Shown here in pieces: positions 7,519 to 13,809 of a DNA stretch of 13,809 nt (within the stretch, counting starts at the first letter, position 1; the number at the start of each line of letters is the position of its first letter). The translations under genes were made by a program, and so were the position numbers. Origin of the DNA: DALYJJ01 sp031969915 (GTDB taxonomy: Bacteria; Acidobacteriota; Terriglobia; Bryobacterales; Bryobacteraceae). The stretch lies in contig DALYJJ010000152.1 of assembly GCA_031969915.1 (NCBI GenBank), positions 1 through 13,809 of the forward strand. The letters are read 5' to 3'. The notes under the pieces are model-generated. The model did no database searches and was not told the DNA's origin. It saw nothing but the letters and a program-made list of their open reading frames with translations.

Positions 7519-7998
7519 ATGCTCCAGGTCCCGTCCCAGCGCCGGCTCGATGAAATTGAACACGCGCTCTGCCACGCCGCCGAAATCCACGGCGCGCAGG
7601 TGGTCGCCGCCACCCGCCTCGCGCCGGACCTTTGGTCCTACACGCTCCACCACGCACCGCTGCAAACCGCGCTCGTCGGCGCCGACCCGCGCGCCGCGGC
7701 GTTCCTTCCCTGCCGGATCACGGCCCGGCGCGAAAGCGGACACCTGCTGCTCGAAGCCGTGCAGCCGCACCACTTCGGTACGCTCCTGAAGCGCCAGGAT
7801 CTCGAACCGCTGCTCGCGCCCCTCGAGGTTCTCCTGCGAGACGTGATGGAAGCGGCCGCGCGCCGTTCCCCGCGTTCCGTCGGCGCCACCGAATGGCAGA
7901 TGAACGTGCGCGGGGCCATCCCCCACCGCATCGACTGCCACGGCACCCAGATCGAGGAACTCGCGGGCACCGGGCACCTCGACGCGCCCGGCGGCTGA
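7519..7998 (+). CDS. DUF302-like domain protein
   Basis: 159 aa. No signal peptide is seen, so it is probably cytoplasmic. Residues about 38-82 (YTLHHAPLQTALVGADPRAA, then FLPCRI and the strand GHLLLEAVQP) fit the pattern of DUF302 domains, where an aliphatic-LPCR segment follows a small helix and leads into a strand ending in a D/Q-P. The domain's biochemical role is unknown. The C-terminal extension (about 121-159) carries ATEWQMNV and HRIDCHG. His and Cys are notable (H45, H46, C65, H84, H85, H136, C140, H141), which would suit metal binding, but this is only a guess. The ATG is well supported by GGGAGG eight bases upstream. It has its own promoter and dyad, and its end faces the methyltransferase-like gene across 14 bases. 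Gene call good, family assignment tentative. Confidence 0.75.
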   Translation: MLQVPSQRRLDEIEHALCHAAEIHGAQVVAATRLAPDLWSYTLHHAPLQTALVGADPRAAAFLPCRITARRESGHLLLEAVQPHHFGTLLKRQDLEPLLAPLEVLLRDVMEAAARRSPRSVGATEWQMNVRGAIPHRIDCHGTQIEELAGTGHLDAPGG

Positions 7999-8009
7999 TC
8001 TCCGCCCGG
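7988..8009. terminator. Possible hairpin between convergent genes
   Basis: CCGGCGG (7988-7994) can pair with CCGCCCGG (8002-8009) with one bulged C and a 7-base loop. It covers the ends of both converging genes (stops at 7996-7998 and 8015-8013). There is no T-tract on either strand, so termination by this hairpin alone is doubtful. Confidence 0.25.
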
Positions 8010-8012
8010 CCT

Positions 8013-8615
8013 CTACCGCTGCGACTGCAGCAGGTGCGCGGGCGGGTTCGCCGGAATCGTCCAGTAGTAGATGCGGCGGCCGCCAACCTCCACCGTCTTC
8101 TCCGGCGTCCAGTCGCCCATGTCGAAGCTGTGCGAGACGATCCGCGTGCCCGGCTTCAGTTCTTTCAGGAGCTTCGGCCGCAGCTTCAGATTCACGCTCG
8201 GCAACAGGTACAGCGTCACCACGGACGCCTCGCTCAGGTTGGCGTCGTGCAGGTTTTGCTCCACGAACTTCACGCGCCCCGTCACGCCCGCCTTCTTTGC
8301 GTTCTCCGTTGCTTCCGCAATCCGCTCCGGATTGATGTCGAAGCCAACCCCGCGCGCGCCGTATTTCTCGACCGCCGTAATCACGATGCGGCCGTCGCCG
8401 CAGCCCAGGTCGTAGACCACGTCGGTCTTCTTGACGGCCGCGAGCTTCAGCATCTCGGCGACGACTTCAGGGGGCGTGGGTACGTAGGGCACTTCCGGGT
8501 AGACCCTCGCCTCTTGAGCGGCACCGGACGCCGGCTCCGGGGCCGGGCTCGTCCGGGCGCAGGCCGCAAACAACGATACTCCCAACACGATGCAGGCAAG
8601 ACGTCTGGCGTTCAT
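8013..8615 (-). CDS. Methyltransferase-fold lipoprotein (class I SAM-dependent type)
   Basis: 200 aa. The N-terminus is a lipoprotein signal (basic MNARR, hydrophobic run, LFAAC with C19 as the acylation site), followed by a low-complexity Ala/Pro/Ser tether (about 20-38). The remaining domain starts YVPTPPEVVAEMLKLA and has motif I VVYDLGCGDGR (66-76), an acidic motif II GVGFDINPE (D93 would bind the ribose), then VKFVEQNLHD and a T-LYLLPSVN strand where motif IV usually lies. This is the class I SAM-methyltransferase fold. The ATG at 8615 is firm: GAGGAG sits five bases upstream. An upstream in-frame ATG at 8645 lacks this. The domain is exported, yet SAM is cytoplasmic, so either the signal is used unusually or the ligand is something else. 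Last gene of the polA-side run. Confidence 0.88.
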   Translation of the reverse strand: MNARRLACIVLGVSLFAACARTSPAPEPASGAAQEARVYPEVPYVPTPPEVVAEMLKLAAVKKTDVVYDLGCGDGRIVITAVEKYGARGVGFDINPERIAEATENAKKAGVTGRVKFVEQNLHDANLSEASVVTLYLLPSVNLKLRPKLLKELKPGTRIVSHSFDMGDWTPEKTVEVGGRRIYYWTIPANPPAHLLQSQR

Positions 8616-8620
8616 CCGTT

Positions 8621-8626
8621 CTCCTC
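8621..8626 (-). promoter_or_regulatory. Shine-Dalgarno site of the methyltransferase-like gene
   Basis: GAGGAG read on the minus strand, five bases before the ATG at 8615. It decides this start over the in-frame ATG at 8645. Confidence 0.75.
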
Positions 8627-8653
8627 TTCGGGGCAACTGCCGCAAACCCGCCT

Positions 8654-8659
8654 ATTATC
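8654..8659 (-). promoter_or_regulatory. Possible -10 box for the methyltransferase-like gene
   Basis: GATAAT (5 of 6 consensus bases) lies in the 77-base gap after the 91-aa ORF; transcription would start near 8647. No -35 box is convincing at 16-18 bases, so a separate promoter is only possible. Confidence 0.3.
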
Positions 8660-8692
8660 TCGCACTGCCCGCCGGAGAAGATGAAGTTTCCC

Positions 8693-8968
8693 TCACTTGT
8701 GATCAGAGAAAACGGAAAAGAACCCGGGCCCCAACACGGCGTGAAATCCGCGCCCCAGCGCCGCTTCGATCGCCGCGCCGGACGCCGCGGGCGCGTAGTG
8801 CAGGTGAGCGTCGGCCGGCGTTCCACCCGCCGCCACTTCGATGCCCGCACCCCAGGCCGTGAATACGCGCGAGGCCGCGTCCCGCACTTCCCACGAAGTG
8901 TCCAGGCTGACTCGCCGGGTTCGCGACGGCATGCTGAGCAAACGGGCCATGGTGGCGTACTCTTCCAC
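8693..8968 (-). CDS. Small protein of unknown function downstream of polA
   Basis: 91 aa from a GTG at 8968, or 85 aa from ATG at 8950 (GAAGAG lies nine bases before that ATG). I do not recognise it. Evidence that it is coding: third codon positions are strongly G/C like the neighbouring genes, the frame closes at a natural TGA, and the amino-acid mix is protein-like, unlike the other frames. The N-terminal part is charged (MPSRTRRVSLDTSWEVRD), the middle contains a Trp-Gly stretch (FTAWGAGIEVAAGG), and the C-terminus is hydrophobic and Gly-rich (HAVLGPGFFSVFSDHK). No signal peptide or membrane helix is clear. It lies in the same frame as polA, just beyond the polA stop, but the polA end (GTGPNWRDAK) is the normal family terminus, so it is not a broken polA tail. 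Same strand as polA and the methyltransferase-like gene, 77 bases before the latter. Confidence 0.55.
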   Translation of the reverse strand: MEEYATMARLLSMPSRTRRVSLDTSWEVRDAASRVFTAWGAGIEVAAGGTPADAHLHYAPAASGAAIEAALGRGFHAVLGPGFFSVFSDHK

Positions 8969-8998
8969 CTCATCGGCCGCGTGCGTGCCCGCTTGAGC

Positions 8999-11569
8999 TT
9001 ACTTCGCGTCGCGCCAGTTGGGTCCCGTGCCGGCATCCACCACCAGCGGAACGTGCAGGCGCACCACGCTCTCCATCTCCTGCTTCGCCATCCGCGTCAG
9101 GGCGCGCACCTCCTCCGGCGGCGCCTCGAACACCAATTCGTCGTGCACCTGTAAGAGCATCTTCGACCGCATGCCGGTAAGCGCCCGGTCGATCCGGATC
9201 ATCGCCCGCTTGATGATGTCCGCCGCCGTCCCCTGCAGCGGCGTGTTCACCGCCGTCCGCTCGGCGAATCCGCGCGCGGCCGGATTTCGGCTCAGCATCT
9301 CCGGAATGGGCCGCGGCCTTCCGTCGAGCGTCTTGGTCACGCCGCTCTCGCGCACCTCCGCGATCTGCGCCTCAATCCACTTCTTCACCCCCGCGTAGCG
9401 TTCGAAGTACGCGCGGATGTACTTCTCCGCCTCGCCCCGCGCAATGCCGAGCGACGAGGCCAGCCCGAACGGCGTCTGCCCATACACGATCCCGAAATTC
9501 ACCGCCTTCGCGTTGCGCCGCATCTCCGCGTTGACCATCAGCGGCGGCACCCCGAACACCTCCGCCGCCGTGCGCGTGTGAATGTCCTCGCCGTTGCGGA
9601 ACGCTTCCACCAGCACCGCGTCGCGCGAGAAGTGCGCGAGCAGCCGCAGTTCGATCTGCGAGTAGTCCGCCGTCACCAGCACCCAACCGGGACGAGGCAC
9701 AAACGCCGCGCGAATCTCGCGGCCGAGCTCCGTCCGGATCGGTATGTTCTGCAGGTTCGGATTCGACGACGACAGCCGTCCGGTGGCCGCGCCGGTCTGG
9801 TTGAACGAGGTGTGCAGCCGCCCGTCCGGCCCCAGCAACTGCGGCAGCGCGTCCACGTAAGTGCCCTTCAACTTGGTCAACTGCCGGTACTCGAGGACTT
9901 TCGCGACGATGGGAAACTCCTCCGCCAGCCCCTCCAGAACATCCGCCGCCGTCGAAATCGCTTTCCCCTTGCCCGCCTTCACCGGCGCCGGCAGCTTCAG
10001 TTCCTCAAACAGAACCTTGCCCAATTGTTGCGGCGAGCTGATGTTGAACGGCCTGCCGGCGTGGTCGTGGATCTCCGCCGTCAGCCGCTGGATCTCCGTG
10101 TCCATCCGCCCGGAGAGCCGCGCCAGTTGCTCCGGAGCCACCGCAATGCCTTCCTTCTCCATGCGCGCCAGCACGCCCGCCAGCGGCAGATCGATTTCGT
10201 CGTACAGCGCGCGCAAGCCCCGCTCGTCCACCTGCGGCGCCAGTTTCGCGCGCAGCCGCCCGACCACGTCCGCCTGCTGCTCCGCCGGCCCGCCGAGTTT
10301 CACGCGCAGGAAGCGTTCCGACAGCGTGTCGAGCGCGCAGCCGCCCGATTCCGCGGTCAGCAGGAACGCGTAGAGCATCACGTCCTCGCCCACTCCGCGC
10401 GCTTCGATCCCCATCGCATCGCACGCCAACAGCAACGATTTGACGTCGTGCGCCGCCTTCTCCACGCCCGCATCGGCCAGCACCTCGCGCGCCGCTTCCC
10501 AGGACGCCGCCCGGCCCTCGCCCGGCTTCGCGGACAGACCCACCGCCCCAGGGTCCAGGTCCTCCGGCAGACGCACCGCCACGGCCACGGGACGGTCCGC
10601 CTGCCGCGCCCATGCCGCCGCGGCCTCCGGCGATTCAAGCGTCGCGTAGTCGGTTGCCACGGACTCTGGCTCCTCGGCGGCCGCCGCCGTTTCCTGCGCC
10701 GGCGCCTCCGTCTGCCGCAGCAGGCTGAAGAACTCCAACTCCCGATAGAGCGCCCGCACCGCCGCCGGGTCTTCACCGCGCCACCGCACGGCCTCGAGCG
10801 TCCATTCGAGCGGCACGTCCGTGGCGACCGTTGCCAGCCGCTTGCTCATCAGCACCTGCTCGCGATGGTTCTGCAGGCTCTCCCGGTAGGTCTTGCGCTC
10901 CACCTCGGCCGCGCGGTCCAGCGCCGCCTCCACCGAGCCGAAGCGTTGGATCAGGTCCACGGCGCCTTTGTCCCCAATGCCCGGCGCGCCCGGAATGTTG
11001 TCCACCGAATCGCCCTTCAAGGCCAGCAGATCCGCTACCTGTTCCGGCCGCACCCCCATGAAGGCCTCCACACCCGCGGCGTCGTACACCACCCAGTCCT
11101 TCATCGGGTTCATCATCGTCACCCGGCCGCTGACCAACTGCAACATGTCCTTGTCGCTGGAGACGATCACCACGTTCACTCCCTCGCCCTCCGCGCGCCG
11201 CGCCAAGGTGCCGATCACGTCGTCCGCCTCGAAGCCCGGGAATTCCAGGATCGGGATGCGCATCGCTTCCAGCACGCCCCGAATGGGCGGAATCTGTTCC
11301 AGCAGGTCGGGCGGCGTCTCCGTCCGGTTCGCCTTGTAGTCCTTGAATTCCTCCTCCCGGAACGTCTTCCCGCTCTCGAAAATGGCCGCCACGTACTCCG
11401 GCCGGTACGTCCCCATCAACTTCCGGACCATGTTGTTGAAGATGTAGACGGCCTCCGTGGGAAGCCCCGCGCTGGTCCGCATGGGCGGGGCACCGCTTCG
11501 CGCCCGTGCGTGGTAGGCGCGGAAGATGAACCCATAGGAGTCAATCAGGAACAGGCGCGGTTCAGCCAT
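8999..11569 (-). CDS. polA: DNA polymerase I
   Basis: 856 aa; repair and Okazaki-fragment maturation. The 5' nuclease domain (about 1-265) has FLIDSYGFIFRAYHA (D10), GFEADDVIGTLA (E114, D116, D117), SSDKDM (D139, D141) and the helix-hairpin-helix region GDSVDNIPGAPGIGDKGA. Residue 65 is Glu (AIFESGKTF) where E. coli has Asp63. A linker rich in Ala/Glu/Gln (about 295-315) leads to a 3'-5' exonuclease-like domain (about 318-470) without the D-x-E, N..D and Y..D residues that bind metal, so proofreading is probably lost. The polymerase domain (about 480-856) is intact: TGRLSSSNPNLQNIP, motif A VTADYSQIELR (D635), O-helix RRNAKAVNFGIVYG (R684, K688) and motif C VHDELVFE (H809-E811). The ATG at 11569 is preferred over ATG at 11608; GGGGGA lies ten bases upstream. 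Divergent from lpxC. Confidence 0.97.
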   Translation of the reverse strand: MAEPRLFLIDSYGFIFRAYHARARSGAPPMRTSAGLPTEAVYIFNNMVRKLMGTYRPEYVAAIFESGKTFREEEFKDYKANRTETPPDLLEQIPPIRGVLEAMRIPILEFPGFEADDVIGTLARRAEGEGVNVVIVSSDKDMLQLVSGRVTMMNPMKDWVVYDAAGVEAFMGVRPEQVADLLALKGDSVDNIPGAPGIGDKGAVDLIQRFGSVEAALDRAAEVERKTYRESLQNHREQVLMSKRLATVATDVPLEWTLEAVRWRGEDPAAVRALYRELEFFSLLRQTEAPAQETAAAAEEPESVATDYATLESPEAAAAWARQADRPVAVAVRLPEDLDPGAVGLSAKPGEGRAASWEAAREVLADAGVEKAAHDVKSLLLACDAMGIEARGVGEDVMLYAFLLTAESGGCALDTLSERFLRVKLGGPAEQQADVVGRLRAKLAPQVDERGLRALYDEIDLPLAGVLARMEKEGIAVAPEQLARLSGRMDTEIQRLTAEIHDHAGRPFNISSPQQLGKVLFEELKLPAPVKAGKGKAISTAADVLEGLAEEFPIVAKVLEYRQLTKLKGTYVDALPQLLGPDGRLHTSFNQTGAATGRLSSSNPNLQNIPIRTELGREIRAAFVPRPGWVLVTADYSQIELRLLAHFSRDAVLVEAFRNGEDIHTRTAAEVFGVPPLMVNAEMRRNAKAVNFGIVYGQTPFGLASSLGIARGEAEKYIRAYFERYAGVKKWIEAQIAEVRESGVTKTLDGRPRPIPEMLSRNPAARGFAERTAVNTPLQGTAADIIKRAMIRIDRALTGMRSKMLLQVHDELVFEAPPEEVRALTRMAKQEMESVVRLHVPLVVDAGTGPNWRDAK

Positions 11570-11642
11570 CGGATGTCGGTCCCCCTGCGGCAAATGCGCT
11601 ACAGCCAACGCCCCCAGTGTGGTTCAATCGCCACAGTCCAAA

Positions 11643-11678
11643 AAGCGTCAACATATTGCTGGAAAAAGACTTACGCTT
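11643..11678. repeat. Inverted repeat in the polA-lpxC intergenic region
   Basis: AAGCGT at 11643-11648 and ACGCTT at 11673-11678 are reverse complements, 24 bases apart, in the most AT-rich part of this 163-base divergent gap. A candidate leftward -35 box (TTGACG, 11651-11646) overlaps the left arm. A candidate rightward -10 (TAACCT, 11694-11699) lies just right of it, with only a poor -35. Promoters must exist here, but none is clear. Confidence 0.3.
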
Positions 11679-11721
11679 CGGAGCGCCCCTTGCTAACCTA
11701 AAGCATAGAGCCTAGCCGGCC

Positions 11722-11727
11722 AAGGAG
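11722..11727 (+). promoter_or_regulatory. Shine-Dalgarno site deciding the TTG start of lpxC
   Basis: AAGGAG five bases before TTG at 11733. No in-frame ATG is near, and the family's N-terminus (RFETTIQRPVEASGFGLHSG) begins directly at this TTG. Confidence 0.8.
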
Positions 11728-11732
11728 AACGC

Positions 11733-12623
11733 TTGCGATTCGAGACTACCATCCAGCGGCCCGTGGAAGCGAGCGGCTTCGGCCTCCATAGCGGCGTTCC
11801 GGTAAAGATTCGCATTCTGCCCGCCCCCGCCGGTACCGGCATTGTCTTCGTCCGCACGGATCTCGACGGGTTTCGCATCCCCGCCCTGTGGGAGCATGTC
11901 GCCCGGGTCAGTTACGCCACCAGCCTGATGCGGCAGGGCGTGTTGATCTCCACCACCGAGCACTTGCTCAGTGTCCTCTACTCGATGGGGATCGACAATG
12001 CGGCAGTCGAGATCGACAACCTCGAAGTCCCCATCCTCGACGGAAGCGGCGAACCCTTCGTCCGGCTGCTGGCCAGCGCCGGACTCAAGTCCTATCGCCG
12101 CCGCCGCCGGTACCTCCGCATCCGGCGCCCGGTCACCGTGGAAGGGAACGGCAAGCGGATCACGATTCTGCCCGCGGACCATTTCCTGCTCACCTGCGAC
12201 ATTTACTTCGACCACCCGCTGGTGGGCCGCCAGGCGCTGGATCTGGAAGTGACGCCCGAACGGTACTCGACCGAAATCGCGCCCGCGCGCACGTTCGGTT
12301 TCGCCTGGGAACTCGATCAGATGCGGGACATGGGTCTGATTCGCGGAGCCACGCTCGAAAGTGCCGTCTGCTTCGAGCGCGACCGCGTGCTGAATCCCGG
12401 CGGGCTCCGCTTCCCCGACGAGCCCTGCCGCCACAAGGCCCTCGATCTCATCGGCGACCTGGCGCTCATCGGCAAGCCGCTGCTCGGCCACGTCATCGCC
12501 GAGCGCGCCGGGCACGCCATGCATGTCGCGCTGGTCGCGAAGATCATGTCCGACCCGTCGCTCTATGAGATCCTCAGCTTCGACCAGGTGGCCTCGCGCG
12601 TGGTCCACGCCCTCGTCTCCTGA
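11733..12623 (+). CDS. lpxC: UDP-3-O-acyl-N-acetylglucosamine deacetylase
   Basis: 296 aa, about the size of E. coli LpxC. It catalyses the committed step of lipid A synthesis, removing the N-acetyl group from UDP-3-O-acyl-GlcNAc in the cytoplasm with a zinc ion. Zinc ligands and catalytic residues are all visible: TTEH gives E76 and H77; PCRHKALDLIGD gives H234 and D238; ERAGHAMHVALV gives H261. Other family signatures are GFGLHSG, IDNAAVEIDNLEVPILDGSG (domain I), ARTFGF and GLIRGATLESAVCF (domain II) and NPGGLRFPDEPCRH. The TTG start is fixed by a strong Shine-Dalgarno site five bases upstream. It is followed after 24 bases by the phosphatidyltransferase gene, so lipid A and phospholipid synthesis may be co-expressed. 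No truncation or missing residue. Confidence 0.97.
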   Translation: MRFETTIQRPVEASGFGLHSGVPVKIRILPAPAGTGIVFVRTDLDGFRIPALWEHVARVSYATSLMRQGVLISTTEHLLSVLYSMGIDNAAVEIDNLEVPILDGSGEPFVRLLASAGLKSYRRRRRYLRIRRPVTVEGNGKRITILPADHFLLTCDIYFDHPLVGRQALDLEVTPERYSTEIAPARTFGFAWELDQMRDMGLIRGATLESAVCFERDRVLNPGGLRFPDEPCRHKALDLIGDLALIGKPLLGHVIAERAGHAMHVALVAKIMSDPSLYEILSFDQVASRVVHALVS

Positions 12624-12647
12624 GCGGCGTCCCGTAAGCTGGTTTTC

Positions 12648-13187
12648 GTGAACCTCCCCAACCTGCTCACCGCCCTGCGGCTGGTTCTCACCCCGGTGAT
12701 TGTCGTCCTCATCGGGCGGCGCGACTTCCGCCTTGCGGTCCTGGTCACGTTCCTGGCCGGCATCAGCGACGCCTTCGACGGCTACCTGGCCCGCCGCTTC
12801 CACGCCTCGTCGCGCGTCGGCGCTTACCTGGACCCGATCGCCGACAAAACCATGCTGGTCGCCGTCTACCTTGCGCTGGGCGCCGCGCAGGTGTTTCCGG
12901 CCTGGCTGGTGTGGCTCGTTCTCGGGCGCGACGCGGTCATCCTGGCCATGGCCCTCGTGGGATGGGCGGTCTTTCGCTTTCGCGAGTTTCCGCCCTCGCA
13001 GTGGGGCAAGATCTCCACGTTCTTTCAGATGATGGCGGCGGGGACGGCGTTGCTGGCCGGAGCCTTTCCGGTCGCGATCCTCACCGCCCTGGTCTGGCCC
13101 GCCATCTGGTGCGCCGCGGGGGCGACGGTCGTCAGCGGTGCGCATTACCTCTGGCTCGCCGCCGGGCGCGTGCGCTCACGCCGCTAG
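12648..13187 (+). CDS. CDP-alcohol phosphatidyltransferase (PgsA-like)
   Basis: 179 aa from GTG at 12648. The family signature D-x2-D-G-x2-A-R-x8-G-x3-D-x3-D is complete: D41, D44, G45, A48, R49, G58, D62 and D66 (SDAFDGYLARRFHASSRVGA, then YLDPIADK). This is the Mg-dependent active site that transfers a phosphatidyl group from CDP-diacylglycerol to an alcohol. Hydrophobic segments near residues 12-40, 67-100, 118-140 and 145-170 fit the family's six membrane helices, and the C-terminus is basic. The substrate is not set by the motif. Phosphatidylglycerol-phosphate synthase (PgsA) is the usual product for a protein that starts NLPNLLTALR, while cardiolipin synthase or another alcohol is possible. 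The ribosome site is weak and the gene probably depends on lpxC transcription. Confidence 0.9.
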   Translation: MNLPNLLTALRLVLTPVIVVLIGRRDFRLAVLVTFLAGISDAFDGYLARRFHASSRVGAYLDPIADKTMLVAVYLALGAAQVFPAWLVWLVLGRDAVILAMALVGWAVFRFREFPPSQWGKISTFFQMMAAGTALLAGAFPVAILTALVWPAIWCAAGATVVSGAHYLWLAAGRVRSRR

Positions 13188-13235
13188 GAATCGAAGCAGA
13201 AGCCATCTATTCCAGTCACGGTGGACGGACTCATG

Positions 13236-13241
13236 TATACT
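13236..13241 (+). promoter_or_regulatory. Possible -10 box before the secreted-repeat gene
   Basis: TATACT, the same hexamer as at 4120-4125, lies in the 176-base gap after the phosphatidyltransferase. The -35 region is poor. Transcription would start near 13248 and leave a leader of about 115 bases. I see no other clear element in 13188-13345. Confidence 0.3.
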
Positions 13242-13345
13242 TCATCGAACAAACCGATCCAAAGTCCTGGAGAGATGCGGCGGCGCAGAGCGGTTCGGCG
13301 TGCCGTGTAGATCCCCAAATTACATTTTCTGAGCCCAGTTCCACT

Positions 13346-13354
13346 GGAGAAGGA
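13346..13354 (+). promoter_or_regulatory. Shine-Dalgarno site favouring the TTG start at 13364
   Basis: GGAGAAGGA, nine bases before TTG at 13364. The alternative ATG at 13388 has no comparable site. Confidence 0.45.
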
Positions 13355-13363
13355 TGTCCTCCC

Positions 13364-13809
13364 TTGCCATCGAGACAGTTCTTGCGAATGAGGCCGCTCG
13401 CCGTGCGCGCGGCCTCCCCGGCCCTGAGCTTGTTGTTGCTGAGTCTGGCGCCGTTGACACCCTCCCACGCGCAGACGATCAGTTACGCCAGGACTCTCAA
13501 CGATCAGGGCACCACCGTCGACACGGCGAACTCGCTGCATCTGACGGGCGGAGGATCGATTCTGGCATCGCGGGTGGGCTTGGGGAATTTCAATATTGTC
13601 TACGGCGGACCAGACAGTAACTGGACCGAACTGGTATCGGCGATGGGACCCGAGGCGGAGTTTTGTAAGATCGGAGCGGGAATCGGCGGCGCAGGTGGCC
13701 ACGGCTCGAACATCCGCTGCTTCTCGGTCACGGGTCAGCCGGTGGATACGCGGTACAGCCACCTGTTGGTGCGTCCCAATAATCCACAGCGGATCAGTTA
13801 CGCGTGGGT
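13364..13809 (+). CDS. Secreted repeat protein, N-terminal part (partial)
   Basis: The frame is open to the right edge, giving 148 visible residues. A signal peptide of about 36 residues (basic start, LSLLLLSLAPL core, cleavage after SHA) sends it across the inner membrane. The visible mature part (TISYARTLNDQG..., GNFNIVYGG, AEFCKIGAG, SNIRCFSVTGQPVDTRYSHL, ISYAWV) fits a pattern I recall in secreted bacterial proteins with ~80-residue beta repeats: a strand, a Cys-Lys pair, an Arg-Cys-Phe strand and a G-x-P-V-D-x-R/Q-Y loop. The two cysteines may pair. No enzyme motif is visible and the function is unknown. The TTG start at 13364 is preferred for its ribosome site; ATG at 13388 would still leave a complete signal peptide. 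Confidence 0.72.
   Translation, partial: MPSRQFLRMRPLAVRAASPALSLLLLSLAPLTPSHAQTISYARTLNDQGTTVDTANSLHLTGGGSILASRVGLGNFNIVYGGPDSNWTELVSAMGPEAEFCKIGAGIGGAGGHGSNIRCFSVTGQPVDTRYSHLLVRPNNPQRISYAW

Noticed and set aside
7632..8684. 350-codon plus-strand frame across the convergent gene ends.
   Set aside because: Arg-rich, no motifs, and it overlaps two well-supported genes.
11598..11627. TTGAAC-N18-TGTAGC as a polA promoter on the minus strand.
   Set aside because: The -10 matches only 3 of 6 bases and the spacer is long; too weak to list.
9578..11701. 707-codon plus-strand frame antisense to polA.
   Set aside because: Arg/His/Gln/Val-rich shadow; the polA motifs on the other strand are unambiguous.
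11712..13145. 477-codon frame antisense to lpxC and the phosphatidyltransferase.
   Set aside because: Shadow of two strongly recognised genes.
13275..13310. Eleven-residue Arg-rich mini-ORF (MRRRRAVRRAV) in the leader of the last gene, thought of as an attenuation peptide.
   Set aside because: GGAG is only two bases from its ATG, no attenuator hairpins were found, and Arg-rich runs are common by chance in GC-rich DNA.
13184..13762. 192-codon minus-strand frame at the right end.
   Set aside because: The plus strand here encodes a clean signal peptide and repeat protein; the minus frame has no motifs or ribosome site.

Overview
The window reads as ordinary chromosome from a GC-rich Acidobacteriota, most likely near Bryobacterales/Solibacter. 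This is inferred from three gene families: a macrolide-exporter-like orphan permease of the ADOP type (1623-4070), an NHL-propeller protein ending in the Solibacter-type C-terminal domain TIGR03437 (4147-6825), and a secreted protein with a Cys-Lys / Arg-Cys-Phe repeat pattern (13364 onward). lpxC shows a Gram-negative outer membrane with lipid A. I see no phage, IS element, CRISPR array, tRNA or rRNA.

Layout. (1) 1-1439, minus strand: a tight three-gene run made of a two-helix membrane protein with a bacterial PH-like domain, a DUF218/YdcF-like envelope protein and the N-terminus of an ABC exporter that leaves the window. One nucleotide separates each stop from the next start. A good promoter places the transcription start on the first GTG, which suggests a leaderless mRNA. 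(2) 1623-7439, plus strand: the ADOP permease, then a promoter, the secreted NHL/TIGR03437 protein and a small two-domain lipoprotein that overlaps it by a GTGA junction. (3) 7519-7998, plus strand: a DUF302-like protein whose -10 box lies in the loop of a perfect 8-bp dyad. (4) 8013-11569, minus strand: polA, a 85-91 aa unrecognised protein and a methyltransferase-like lipoprotein, in that transcription order. (5) 11733-13187, plus strand and divergent from polA: lpxC and a CDP-alcohol phosphatidyltransferase, forming a lipid A / phospholipid pair. (6) 13364 to the edge: the start of a secreted repeat protein.

Most of the genes concern the envelope: lipid A, phospholipid, exporters, lipoproteins and secreted beta-rich proteins. 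polA is the one clear information-processing gene. Non-ATG starts are frequent (GTG or TTG for the PH-like gene, the YdcF-like gene, the Ig-like lipoprotein, lpxC, the phosphatidyltransferase and probably the last gene), so ATG-only start calls would be wrong here.

I did not find a convincing new defence or metabolic system. The observations most worth checking are the exported SAM-methyltransferase-like lipoprotein, the conserved-looking ORF directly after polA, the duplicated module that splits TIGR03437, and the dyad around the promoter at 7482-7507.
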